Shown here piece after piece: positions 21,036-29,561 of a stretch of DNA of 64,000 nt. The notes under the pieces were generated by a model. That model worked only from the letters and a program-made list of their open reading frames with translations, searched no databases and had not been told where the DNA came from. The DNA is from Pseudomonas frederiksbergensis. GTDB lineage: Bacteria; Pseudomonadota; Gammaproteobacteria; Pseudomonadales; Pseudomonadaceae. Position 1 is the stretch's first letter, and the number at the start of each line of letters is the position of its first letter. The DNA is taken from positions 372,001 to 436,000 of the forward strand of contig NZ_MOBR01000008.1 of assembly GCF_003732705.1 (NCBI RefSeq), read 5' to 3'. A program made the translations under genes and the position numbers.

Positions 21036-22150
21036 GTATTACCTCTCGTCTTCAGGATGGATTCTTCTTGTTCGGTACTGACCAGGCGCTCATACAGTTC
21101 TGAAAGCGCCGTCGGTGCGTTGCCCCGTCGCAACAGCAGGCCTTCACTGGCGTTATTGCTGTAGCGCGGTTCGTGAATTTTCAGATGACGGTCGATGGCC
21201 GGCAGGTAGTTCCAGCGCACCCCGGGATACAGCGAATGGGCCAGGTGATAGGCATCAGAAGTCGGCGCGATGAACACACGGATCAACCAGCCGCTCACGC
21301 CGAAATAGTCGGTGGGCCGCCCGGCCAGGTATTCGAGGTCACGCCGATCCCGCGAAGGCCCTTCGATGAACCAGCGGTGTTCGGTCAGCAACGAGATCCA
21401 GGCATACACCGGGTACGACGTCAGCAACGGCACCAGCCAACCAAACGCCACGCCTTTCCAGCCGCCCGCCCAGTAAAGCAGCGCCGCCACGGCCATCACG
21501 CTCAGCCAGCGGATCACCGTGGTGATCCGGGAATGGTTCAACAGGCTGTTGCGCACCATCGTGCTCAGGTTTACCCAGGCCCCGGCCGGGGTCAGCGGGT
21601 ACAGCAACAAGCGATAGAAACCGGCCGGCGACAACCCGGCGACATAACCGCCGGCGTGCACGCGGGCGCGGTTAGGGTCCAGTTGCGGGTGATTGGGGTT
21701 GCGATGGTGCTCGATGGTGTGCGCCTGGTGACGGCTGCGCATGTCGCGCTTGAAGATCGGGAACTGATAGAACACGTTGCCCAGCCACCATTGCCAGGCG
21801 TGATGCCGACACAGGGCGAAATGCACAGCGTTGTGCCCGAACTCTTGCAGCGCGCGCATGCGCCCGCCACTCCACAACACCACCCCGAGCCACATCAACG
21901 GCGTGGAATAAATCGACGCGAGCAGCACGGCGGCCACGATATCCAGCCAGGTCCAGATAAACGGCAGCGGTGCGAACCATTCATCCAGCGGTCGGTAGTA
22001 ATGCTCCTTGCGATCAGGCAGGCGCGGTTCCAGCTTCAGCAAACGCAGCACGCGTTGCTTGTCGCGGTAATAAAAGGTGACCAGCGCACGCAAGAGCAGC
22101 GTGGTCGCGATGAGGCAAACAAGAACAATCTGCGGCGTGGTCACGATCAA
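21032..22150 (-). CDS. Membrane fatty-acid-desaturase-family di-iron enzyme
   Basis: 372 residues with four or more membrane segments and the three histidine boxes of the membrane desaturase/hydroxylase superfamily: HNAVHFALCRHH, RHQAHTIEHHRNPNHP and YHLAHSLYPG. It should use a di-iron centre and O2 to desaturate or hydroxylate its substrate at the inner membrane. No acyl carrier or acyl-CoA gene lies beside it, so a non-lipid substrate is possible. It overlaps both neighbours by 4 bp. Confidence 0.85.
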   Translation of the reverse strand: MIVTTPQIVLVCLIATTLLLRALVTFYYRDKQRVLRLLKLEPRLPDRKEHYYRPLDEWFAPLPFIWTWLDIVAAVLLASIYSTPLMWLGVVLWSGGRMRALQEFGHNAVHFALCRHHAWQWWLGNVFYQFPIFKRDMRSRHQAHTIEHHRNPNHPQLDPNRARVHAGGYVAGLSPAGFYRLLLYPLTPAGAWVNLSTMVRNSLLNHSRITTVIRWLSVMAVAALLYWAGGWKGVAFGWLVPLLTSYPVYAWISLLTEHRWFIEGPSRDRRDLEYLAGRPTDYFGVSGWLIRVFIAPTSDAYHLAHSLYPGVRWNYLPAIDRHLKIHEPRYSNNASEGLLLRRGNAPTALSELYERLVSTEQEESILKTRGNT

Positions 22151-22845
22151 GCCTCCCCGAGTTCGATGACACGCACGTCATCGGGGCTGAAGCGAGCCAG
22201 CAACTCACCCAGTCCATCAAACAGCGGCGCACCACTGCGACCCAGGCGATTGGCGTCCTGATGGCCGGTGGTAACCAACACCGGTTGCCAGCCCACGGAA
22301 CGAGCCACGTCAAAGTCATGCAGCGTATCGCCGACGAACAGCGTGCGAGCGGGCGGCGTGCCGAGGGTCTGCTGCAGGACGGCCGCCTCGGCAGCCTTGC
22401 TGGTGGCGTGATTGTGCGTCAGCCCGACCACGTGTTCGAAGCAGTCCTGCAGGCCCTTGGCTTCCAGGGTTTGCAACAGCACATCGCAGTGGGACGCCGA
22501 CAGGATCGACACACCAATGCCGGCACGCCGCGCCGCATCGAGCAACTCGAGGACGCCGTCATGCAACGGGCATTGCGCGACGTTGGCGTCGAAATGCTCA
22601 AGGTAGCGCTGGACGATGGTCGGGAACGGCGTCCGCGTAAAGTCAAAACCCAGCGACGCGTAGAAATCGGCGATGGGGAAATCGAACTTGGCCCGGTATT
22701 GAGCCGCCGTGATGGGCGCCACATCAAAATGCTCGCCACAGCGATTCACCGCGAAGACGGCCAGATCGATGTCGTCGATCAACGTACCGTTCCAATCGAA
22801 CACCAGGTGTTCGATGCCAGAGAAGTGCAGGAGATCGTCGATCAT
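22147..22845 (-). CDS. HAD-superfamily phosphatase
   Basis: 232 residues from the ATG at 22845, whose ATGA overlaps the end of the FAD gene; the longer in-frame opening inside that gene is not used. Motif I is LVFDWNGTLIDD, motif II SILSASHCD, and motif IV LFVGDTLHDFDVA. The Trp in motif I is seen in some phosphoglycolate-phosphatase-like members. It is the second HAD enzyme of the operon, so two separate dephosphorylations, or one plus a housekeeping repair, are likely. Confidence 0.83.
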   Translation of the reverse strand: MIDDLLHFSGIEHLVFDWNGTLIDDIDLAVFAVNRCGEHFDVAPITAAQYRAKFDFPIADFYASLGFDFTRTPFPTIVQRYLEHFDANVAQCPLHDGVLELLDAARRAGIGVSILSASHCDVLLQTLEAKGLQDCFEHVVGLTHNHATSKAAEAAVLQQTLGTPPARTLFVGDTLHDFDVARSVGWQPVLVTTGHQDANRLGRSGAPLFDGLGELLARFSPDDVRVIELGEA

Positions 22846-24212
22846 TGTCGAGTGTTCCCGGGAAAGAGGGCATTGAGTGCAATACGCGACACAATCGCCG
22901 GTGAATAGAGTCGGTTGGGGTCCATCACCAGGTTGGTCACACCGATTTGCGTTTCGAGCGCGCGGCGATTGCTCGCCGACAATTTGCCAAGACCTGCGCC
23001 GTACCAATGGTGGAAACGAGTACGCCAGCTGCGCTCGCCCTGGGTTTCCGGAAAGCGGAAATCCTCGGTGGTCGCCATGTTCCAGGCACCATCGACCACA
23101 CCACACAGCGAGGCCTGTAACTGTTGAAAACTGATCGATTGCCCCAGCACGGCATCGATCTGCTGATCAATGCAATCGGCTTCGAGGGCACCGATGGTCA
23201 TGCCCTGGCTGTAGAGCGGGTTCATGCTGCTCAGGGCATCGCCCACCACCAACAGACCGGCCGGCCAGTGTTCGATTCGGTCGTAATGGCGCCGACTGCT
23301 GCCCGGCATCTTGAAGGTGAACACCTCCGACAGCGGCTCGGCATCGCGGATGACTTCATGGATATCCGGCATGGGAAGCGCGGCCAAGGCCTGCAAGAAG
23401 TCGTCAGGGTCCTTGCCCGGAAAATGGCCGAACCAGCCGCCGGTCGTGACCATCCACCGATCGCCTTCAATGGGGCTGATAACCCCCATGGAACGCTGGG
23501 CCGGGGCCGTGGGCAGCACCAGCAACACCTGCCATTGCTCGGCGAAGGCCGGAAGACGGCGATAGATGCGTGACGCGTAACCCAGCTCGGTCTTGACCAC
23601 GCTGGTTTCAACGGTGCCGAACCCGGCGTCTTTCAGCCACGTGGGCAGGTGCGTGCCGCGACCACTGGCGTCCACCACCAGATCGCAAGCCAGGTTGTGT
23701 TCGCCGGAGCCACTGTCAATCACCACCCCGCTGACCGCGCGCGAGGTGCCGTGGCCGGAAAACTCCAGGCGCGTCACCCGCGTGCCGGACAGCACTTCGA
23801 CCCGTGGCACCTGCGACAGGCATCGGCGCAATTGGTTGTCGATCAGTCGACGACTGCAATAGTGCGCATAGATGCCGCTGCGGTAGCGGTTCTTCCAGCG
23901 TCCGCCCTGGTACCACTTCACATCGTGGCCGAGGTCCGCCACCTGCGCACCGCTGTGTTCCAGCGCCTTGAGGATGCCGGGGAAGATGCCCTCGATGATC
24001 TGCTTGCCGCGCAACAGCAGCAGATGCACGTGATGCTCTTGGGGAATGCTCTGGCGCGGGCCGGTTTCGTCGTAGAAGTTGCTTTTTTCGATCACGGTGA
24101 CGCGCTCGAAACGACGGGCGAGCACGGCGGCCGTCAGGCAACCGGTCACGCTGCCGCCGATCACTACCGCATGGCGGCCGCGACCGGCTGATTCAGGCGG
24201 GAGAGTAGTCAT
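22842..24212 (-). CDS. FAD-dependent oxidoreductase (monooxygenase/halogenase-like fold)
   Basis: 456 residues. An N-terminal FAD Rossmann motif (AVVIGGSVTGCLTAAVLARR, then VTVIEKS), a central LVVDASGRGTHLP, and the second FAD motif LLVVGDALSSMNPLYSQGMT identify the PHBH-like fold. No WxWxIP motif of tryptophan halogenases is seen. It probably hydroxylates or epoxidises a pathway intermediate using O2 and NAD(P)H. It overlaps the upstream aminotransferase by 20 bp. Confidence 0.82.
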   Translation of the reverse strand: MTTLPPESAGRGRHAVVIGGSVTGCLTAAVLARRFERVTVIEKSNFYDETGPRQSIPQEHHVHLLLLRGKQIIEGIFPGILKALEHSGAQVADLGHDVKWYQGGRWKNRYRSGIYAHYCSRRLIDNQLRRCLSQVPRVEVLSGTRVTRLEFSGHGTSRAVSGVVIDSGSGEHNLACDLVVDASGRGTHLPTWLKDAGFGTVETSVVKTELGYASRIYRRLPAFAEQWQVLLVLPTAPAQRSMGVISPIEGDRWMVTTGGWFGHFPGKDPDDFLQALAALPMPDIHEVIRDAEPLSEVFTFKMPGSSRRHYDRIEHWPAGLLVVGDALSSMNPLYSQGMTIGALEADCIDQQIDAVLGQSISFQQLQASLCGVVDGAWNMATTEDFRFPETQGERSWRTRFHHWYGAGLGKLSASNRRALETQIGVTNLVMDPNRLYSPAIVSRIALNALFPGNTRQ

Positions 24213-25296
24213 TGAGCACCTTGGCGATGTAATGCAGGTCGTCGTCCACCAGGTCGGGGTGCAACGGCACTGTGGTCAGTGAACGCAGTAATCGGGCGGC
24301 GTTGGGGCAATCGCGCTGGTAACGGGTCAACAGCGGCAATTGATACAGCGGCTGGTTGTCGTACTTGCCGATATCCGACTCGATGCCATGCCGCTGCTGG
24401 TAGTGCACCAGTTCGCGCCCATCGTGCCCGACCGCTTGCAGCAACAATGAGTAGGCGTTGACTTCGCCCCCGACGACCACCGGCATTTCCCGGAAGGCCG
24501 GGTTGTCCAGCAACCCCAGCAACCGCTCGCGATTGCGCTGGCGATGCTGCAAATTCGCACCGAGCTGACGCGAGCGCGCCAACCCCAGCGCGGCTTGCAG
24601 GCCGCCGAGTTTCAGGTTGATGCCCAGGGTTTCGCCCGTCAGATTGCCGAAGCGCGTGTAGGCGCGGATGCGCGCTGCCCGCTCATCATCATCGGTCATG
24701 ACAAAACCACCTTCACCGGTGGAGATGAACTTGCAATCGTGGGTGCTGAAGCAACTGATCTCGCCGTGATGGGCCAGCCAGGTGTCATTCAAGCGAGTCA
24801 TGTGGGCGTGGGCCAGGTCCTGAATCAGCGGAATGCCGGCATCACGCAAATACGCCCATGTGGCATCCGAGCGGATCGGATAACCCCACATCGGCACTTC
24901 GATCACCGCGCAGGTGCGATCGCTGATGCAGCGTCGCAGGTCCACGGGGTCGAGGCCGAAACTGTCCGGCGCCACATCGCAAAAGACCGGCACCAGCCCC
25001 AGGGACAGAATCGGCAGCACGGTACAGATCGGTCCCGTCGGGGCGACGATGACTTCGTCTCCCGGACGGAAATCGACACCGGCCAGCGCCGCGGTCACCG
25101 ACGCCGCCCCGGACGACACGGCAATCACATGCCGCACGCCGTACAACGCCGCGAGCGCGGCCTCGTACTCGTCGACGATCTGCGAGGTGCCGGTCAGGCC
25201 ACTGTGTAATGCCCGCTCAAGTTCCCGCAAATCGTCGGCCGTGGCGTGTGAACATTTCTGCGCGATGGTTCGCGTTGAAACCGCCGCCAGACTCAT
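24193..25296 (-). CDS. DegT/DnrJ/EryC1-type PLP aminotransferase (first copy)
   Basis: 367 residues. The fold markers of sugar aminotransferases are present: AVSSGAASVTAALAG, an APTGPICTVLPI strand, IQDLAHAH with the cofactor Asp, and the Schiff-base lysine in STHDCKFISTGEGGFV. It transfers an amino group to a keto sugar or cyclitol. It is a tandem paralogue of the gene at 25806-26921, separated by a Nudix gene; two aminotransferases suggest a doubly aminated product or a heterodimer. Confidence 0.85.
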   Translation of the reverse strand: MSLAAVSTRTIAQKCSHATADDLRELERALHSGLTGTSQIVDEYEAALAALYGVRHVIAVSSGAASVTAALAGVDFRPGDEVIVAPTGPICTVLPILSLGLVPVFCDVAPDSFGLDPVDLRRCISDRTCAVIEVPMWGYPIRSDATWAYLRDAGIPLIQDLAHAHMTRLNDTWLAHHGEISCFSTHDCKFISTGEGGFVMTDDDERAARIRAYTRFGNLTGETLGINLKLGGLQAALGLARSRQLGANLQHRQRNRERLLGLLDNPAFREMPVVVGGEVNAYSLLLQAVGHDGRELVHYQQRHGIESDIGKYDNQPLYQLPLLTRYQRDCPNAARLLRSLTTVPLHPDLVDDDLHYIAKVLNDYSPA

Positions 25297-25805
25297 TTCG
25301 ACACCTTCATGCCAACCATGTCCCAGACCGCATCGTCGGCAAACACCCGGTCCACCATGCGCCGGAAGTTGGGGAACATCTTCAGGTCCGCAGTTTCCTT
25401 TTGCGTGAAGAACCGGGCGTGCTCCACCTCCCTGTTGTCAGGGACGCTGCGCAACTCGGTCGCCGTGACGTAAATCAGGTCCAGGTGATAGTGCGGCCCG
25501 CGCTTGTCATTGATGTATTCGCACAACACCCGGTACGGCTGATGCAGCACCGTGACGTCGGTTTCGACATCGGCGAGTTCTTCATCGCGCTCGCCGATCA
25601 GGTGCGCGCGAATCCCCGTTTCTTCGAAAATTTCCCGCAACACCGCCACGTCCGGGGTTTCGCCTTGCTCGATATGGCCGCCCGGGTACAACCAGACGTC
25701 GAGCTTGCGGTGATGCAGCAGCAACATCTCCCGCTCCGGGTTCAGAACGAACCCGGACGCGGTGAAGTGCCGATCCAATTGCGAGCGATCGAGTGTGTCA
25801 GTCAT
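25293..25805 (-). CDS. Nudix hydrolase
   Basis: 170 residues with a perfect Nudix box: GHIEQGETPDVAVLREIFEE, followed by TGI. The N-terminus (SGFVLNPEREMLLLHHRKLD) is that of MutT-like NTP or NDP-sugar hydrolases. It lies between the two aminotransferase genes with overlaps, so it was probably recruited to the pathway and is not housekeeping. The substrate may be an NDP-sugar or a phosphorylated intermediate. Confidence 0.83.
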   Translation of the reverse strand: MTDTLDRSQLDRHFTASGFVLNPEREMLLLHHRKLDVWLYPGGHIEQGETPDVAVLREIFEETGIRAHLIGERDEELADVETDVTVLHQPYRVLCEYINDKRGPHYHLDLIYVTATELRSVPDNREVEHARFFTQKETADLKMFPNFRRMVDRVFADDAVWDMVGMKVSK

Positions 25806-26921
25806 TCACGGGGCACCGTACTGATTGATGCGTTCGGCCATGTAGTCGAGCTCGGCCAGGGTGATGTCCGGATGCACCGGAATCGTCGTCATGCTCGCCA
25901 GCAAGGCTTCGGCATTCGGGCACTCGTTGCGGTATTGAGTCAATGCCGGGAACTCATAAAGCGCTTTGCAACCGTAACGCTTGATGTCAGAGGGAATGCC
26001 GGCTTCGTCGAGGTAATCGATGAAGGCGCGGTTATCGGCGAAATGCAGTTCCAGGTTCAGGAAGTAGTAGTTCGGCACGCCGCCCTTGATGATTTTCTTC
26101 TCACGCACTTTGCTGTGATCCAGCTTGCTGAGGAAATACGCCGCGTTCTCGCTGCGCTTTTCGATCTGACCGGCCAGGGATGCCAGACGGCTGCCACCCA
26201 ACGCTGCCGGCAGGGCTGCGAGTTTGTAGTTGAGGCCGAAATCCTTGCCGTTCAGGTTGCCGAAACGGCTGTAGTCGCGGCTGCGCTGAGCCAGCGCATC
26301 GTCGTCGGTCAGGATAAAACCGCCCTCACCGGTGGCCAGCGGCTTGCGTTCATGGGTACTGAAGCAAGACAGGTCGCCATACTGCGAAAGCGGACGGTCA
26401 TTCAGAGTCGTACCGTGGGAATGCGCCAGGTCCAGAATGAGCTTGATCCCCAGTTCCTGGGTGAGGGTGCGCAACTCATCGACTTCGGTCGGATAGCCCC
26501 ACATCGGGATATCGATAATTGCCCGGGTGCGCGGGGTCATGCGGGCCTTGATCGATTCCGGGTCGGCGCCAAACCCATGGGTGCGGGTGTCGACGAAAAT
26601 CGGATTGGCGCCGGCGGCAATGATCGGGTAAATGGTGCACAACGGGCAGCTAGGGGTCAGCAGCACGTCATCCCCAGGACCGACGCCCACCGCATAAATT
26701 GCCACGCTCAGCGCCGCGCCGCCCGACGAAACGGCAATCGCATGCCGTGCGTCGAACCACTGTGCGAGCTTGCTTTCGTACTCGGTCACGACATCGCTGG
26801 TGCCCGACAGCGGACGTTCCAGGGTTTGTTGCATGGTCAGCAGATCGTCGGCATACACCGGGCGATATTTATCAGAAACAGACACACGAGCAGCGGCGGC
26901 ATTGGATTGATTAGCAGACAT
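25806..26921 (-). CDS. DegT/DnrJ/EryC1-type PLP aminotransferase (second copy)
   Basis: 371 residues from the ATG at 26921 (MSANQSNAAAARVSVS); an in-frame extension to 26996 overlaps the dehydrogenase gene. It has AVSSGGAALSVAIYAVG, LDLAHSHG and the PLP lysine in STHERKPLATGEGGFI. It is similar along its length to the enzyme at 24193-25296, including WGYP and IPSDI(K/G)(R/K)Y segments, so the pair arose by duplication. It follows the Gfo/Idh dehydrogenase, the natural source of its keto substrate. Confidence 0.86.
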   Translation of the reverse strand: MSANQSNAAAARVSVSDKYRPVYADDLLTMQQTLERPLSGTSDVVTEYESKLAQWFDARHAIAVSSGGAALSVAIYAVGVGPGDDVLLTPSCPLCTIYPIIAAGANPIFVDTRTHGFGADPESIKARMTPRTRAIIDIPMWGYPTEVDELRTLTQELGIKLILDLAHSHGTTLNDRPLSQYGDLSCFSTHERKPLATGEGGFILTDDDALAQRSRDYSRFGNLNGKDFGLNYKLAALPAALGGSRLASLAGQIEKRSENAAYFLSKLDHSKVREKKIIKGGVPNYYFLNLELHFADNRAFIDYLDEAGIPSDIKRYGCKALYEFPALTQYRNECPNAEALLASMTTIPVHPDITLAELDYMAERINQYGAP

Positions 26922-26925
26922 TGAA

Positions 26926-27987
26926 TCAGGCTCCGACTTGGGCTTTGGATTTCGCGAATTGGTCAGCGCGCAGGGGAAGCACAGGCGCGATATCACGTTG
27001 GCTATCGGCGTAGCAGATTTGCTCGATCACCTTGAAGGTCGGCACCAGGCTTTCGAAATTGGCCTCGTACGGCGTGTGATTGCGCACGGCGTCGAAGAAC
27101 TTCTCCAACTCGCCGAAGTAGCCGCTGCGCTCATACCCGGAATCCAACGGACCAGGCTGCCAGGCCCCGCGCCAGCGCTTGGCGGTGCCGGTCGCGCTGG
27201 TGCCATGCTCCGGCTCGTGCATGGTGATGTTCCACAGGTTGTTCAGCTCGACCATCATCGATTTGGAGCTGACGATCTTCATGTCGAACTCGAAGTACGG
27301 GAACATCGTGCCGCTCAACAGGCTTACCGTGGCGCCGGTCGAGAATTGCAATTCCAGGCTCACCAGCAGCGAGTCGTCGTGCCGTTGAACCCGCGATTCG
27401 ATGTCACGCAATTCACCGCCGCCGAATGTCACGCCCAGGTCGATGGTGTGGATCGCTTGCGCCAGCAGGAAGGAACGCAGGGTCGAATCCAGGCCCCAGA
27501 GCGGTGCCGTGGGTTTGCTGGCGTAATGGTTGAGCTGAATGTGCACGACTTTGCCGAACTGTTCGGTGCGGGTGATATCGCGCAACTGACGCATCGGCTT
27601 GGCAAACTTGAAGTTCATGCCAACACCGGTGATCACATGGGTCTGATGGCTGACCTCAATCAGATTTTCCAGCTCGGCCAGAGTAAAGCACGGTGGTTTT
27701 TCGACGAAAACATGGACGCCCCTGGCCATGGCCTTGAGCGAGAGGTCTCGATGCGCCTGGGGCGGACACGCCATGACGACGGCGTCGAGCGCGCCAGTAT
27801 CGAGCATATGGTCGAAGTCGTCGGTAATCGCGACGTCCGAGATAAAGCGGTGGATTTGCGCGGCGCGGATCAGGTCGCTGTCACACACGGCGACGATCCG
27901 GATGTCCGGCATTTGCAAAAGGGTAGGCAGCAGATTTTCTTGCATCTGATTGCCGAGACCAACGATGCCAACTCTGAGTACTGTCAT
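26926..27987 (-). CDS. Gfo/Idh/MocA-family NAD(P)-dependent dehydrogenase
   Basis: 353 residues from the ATG at 27987 (GGAG seven bases upstream; MTVLRVGIVGLGNQMQENLL). The Rossmann start GIVGLGNQ, ACPPQAHRDLSLKAMARG and VFVEKPPCFTLAE (the EKP lysine) define the family. These enzymes oxidise sugar or cyclitol hydroxyls. Paired with DegT aminotransferases and a HAD phosphatase, it recalls the Bacillus NtdC/NtdA/NtdB route to kanosamine from glucose 6-phosphate; that is an analogy at family level only. First gene of the twelve-gene operon. Confidence 0.85.
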   Translation of the reverse strand: MTVLRVGIVGLGNQMQENLLPTLLQMPDIRIVAVCDSDLIRAAQIHRFISDVAITDDFDHMLDTGALDAVVMACPPQAHRDLSLKAMARGVHVFVEKPPCFTLAELENLIEVSHQTHVITGVGMNFKFAKPMRQLRDITRTEQFGKVVHIQLNHYASKPTAPLWGLDSTLRSFLLAQAIHTIDLGVTFGGGELRDIESRVQRHDDSLLVSLELQFSTGATVSLLSGTMFPYFEFDMKIVSSKSMMVELNNLWNITMHEPEHGTSATGTAKRWRGAWQPGPLDSGYERSGYFGELEKFFDAVRNHTPYEANFESLVPTFKVIEQICYADSQRDIAPVLPLRADQFAKSKAQVGA

Positions 27988-28647
27988 TACCATCTCCATC
28001 CTGGAAAAGTGGGTGCTGCGTACGTAGAAATGTTGGACGAACGTGTACACGGATTCCGACTGGCTTTACGGTCCAGTAATCCAAGGAATCCAGCGTTCGT
28101 TTTGTAGCCTTGCGGGTGCTACTGGATCGCAGGCTCGCCATGACGATGAACATCATCGGGCGATCTGTTGGGGCTGTTACCTGAGGTTGCCAAAGCCGTA
28201 TGCCTTGACGATTGCAGCGATTGCCGCGTGGAACAGGCTTGCCATCGGGCAGCCTGGCAGTCGGCAAAAACCGGTGTTACGCCGCCGAAGCGGTGATGGA
28301 GGGGGTCCCGGGATCGGGCCTTCAGCGAGGTGTCTGGGTCCAGGTTTATTGCCCATCGGGCAAAAGCTTTCATGACCCGGTCGCACATTCCATCAGCAAT
28401 GGAAAAGCGACTCTCTTGCGAATAACCATGCATGAGCGAAATCATCCTTGAACATCATTTTCTTCCCTGAGACGCAGGTACCCGAACTCCGCGAGTGCCC
28501 TGCGACGCCACATCGATAGCAAGCTCTTCAATGTGGCTTTAGGTTTAGACCATGGTCGCTGACACCGCCACGTTATCTTCTAGACCAAGTATTCATATAG
28601 ATCCGGTGAATACCAACCAATAGATTCTTATGATCCGCAATGCAAAA
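27988..28647. other. Leader/promoter region of the biosynthetic operon, no supported gene
   Basis: About 660 bp between the first gene of the leftward operon and the displaced glmS terminator. The operon promoter must be here or in this leader. Several short openings exist on both strands but none has a convincing ribosome site together with recognisable protein. The AT-rich segment near 28560-28640 is the best candidate for a promoter; no operator was recognised. Confidence 0.5.
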
Positions 28648-28678
28648 GGCCCCGAAGGTCATGATGACTTTCGGGGCC
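28648..28678 (-). terminator. Displaced glmS rho-independent terminator
   Basis: On the minus strand GGCCCCGAAAGTCATC is followed by GACCTTCGGGGCC and then TTTTGC, a strong stem with T-tract. Joining it to the other side of the transposon (glmS stop, then about 25 bp ending CTCAAGAG) restores a short glmS 3' end with this hairpin at once after it. I infer it is the native glmS terminator, now 29 kb from its gene. It may instead shield the biosynthetic operon from transcripts leaving the transposon. Confidence 0.8.
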
Positions 28679-28682
28679 TCTT

Positions 28683-28818
28683 GAATTTAGAGAATTAAAA
28701 CTGTCGCTGACATGCCCGAATTTACGCGCCCCCATCTAGTGGCGAAGGAAACGCAAAACTGTCGCAATCGTCCAAATCGCCCTTGGCACCACATGCTCTA
28801 GAGAATTAAAACTGTCGC
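28683..28818. repeat. Transposon left end with three TnsB-type sites
   Basis: Three same-direction sites ending in ACTGTCGC: 28686-28707 (full), about 28754-28765 (shorter, CAAAACTGTCGC) and 28799-28818 (full). Spacing is about 60 and 50 bp. Three spaced sites at the left and closely packed sites at the right is the same asymmetry seen in Tn7. Binding by TnsB is inferred from position and symmetry. Confidence 0.8.
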
Positions 28819-28889
28819 AGCCAAACACGCCGCGGCCTTCCGTCCGGTCATGAGCATTCGTCGAGGGAGAGGCTAACCTAAGGTGTCGG

Positions 28890-29111
28890 CTAGGCGATAC
28901 GTCCAAATCTGACAGCAAGGTCTGGCGTTAAGTCAAAGCCCTTCTCCACATAGGCCTCGAGCGCAGAAAGCGTTCTTTCCCGGAAACTGCTGCGGTTCAG
29001 TGCTTGAATCTCCAACTGGCGCTTCACAGGTTCTTCAACGTCCAGCGCCCAGATTTCGCTAAGCGCTTCATCCACGCGACCACATACTGCTAGCCCTACG
29101 TGAGCCAGCAC
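28890..29111 (-). CDS. Small hypothetical protein, possibly a gene remnant
   Basis: 73 codons just inside the left end (contains DEALSEIWALDVEEPVKRQL and TLSALEAYVEKGFDLTPDLA). The residue composition is protein-like with amphipathic helices, but I do not recognise a family and no clear ribosome site supports the first ATG. It could be the 3' part of a longer gene truncated at its 5' end by insertion. Low confidence that it is expressed. Confidence 0.35.
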   Translation of the reverse strand: MLAHVGLAVCGRVDEALSEIWALDVEEPVKRQLEIQALNRSSFRERTLSALEAYVEKGFDLTPDLAVRFGRIA

Positions 29112-29202
29112 TGGCGCTTTGGTCGGCGCTGGCTATATTCATTTTGCGTCCAAAGCATTTTTCCGAAGTACAGATCAACCTTGGCCCAACAGGGGTACCC
29201 CC

Positions 29203-29547
29203 ATGTCCGTGCATACCGCCATGGCCGGCAGCCTGGGATTACTCCTGTGCATGCCGGGTTGTACTGTCGTGAATGTCTATGAAGATGGAATCCGCACCGA
29301 GCGGCAGGTCGGGTTGCTCAGCAGTAATCCTGCCAAGGCCTTGTCCGGTGCCCCCGCCTACATCGAAACCCGAGGTTTTGGCGTCGTCCCCGGCGCCAAG
29401 GGCCTTTCGATCGGCTATATGGAGGAAACCACCATCAGCCTCGCGGATACGCGCTGTGTCGCCGTGTTTATAAAGCCGACGCGTGAAACGATGGATGCGC
29501 TCACCGCCGCCTCTGTCGACTTGACGCGGCTCTGCACTTATCCCTGA
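29203..29547 (+). CDS. Small putative lipoprotein
   Basis: 114 residues from an ATG with AGGGGT six bases upstream; an earlier in-frame start lacks this. The N-terminus is hydrophobic and ends LLLCMPGC, a credible lipobox, so the mature protein would be lipid-anchored. The remaining 85 residues (GFGVVPGAKGLSIGYMEETT, then CVAVFIKP) match no family I can name. It is 14 bp upstream of a second lipoprotein gene, so the two form a small operon. Confidence 0.65.
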   Translation: MSVHTAMAGSLGLLLCMPGCTVVNVYEDGIRTERQVGLLSSNPAKALSGAPAYIETRGFGVVPGAKGLSIGYMEETTISLADTRCVAVFIKPTRETMDALTAASVDLTRLCTYP

Positions 29548-29561
29548 ATGAGGGTTGGTCC

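Noticed and set aside
25209..28107. Two long plus-strand openings opposite the aminotransferase and dehydrogenase genes
   Set aside because: Mirror frames of conserved enzymes whose active-site motifs are on the minus strand.
28119..28445. 108-codon minus-strand opening upstream of the biosynthetic operon
   Set aside because: A weak AAGGA precedes it, but overlapping frames look equally good and no family pattern is seen; left unannotated.
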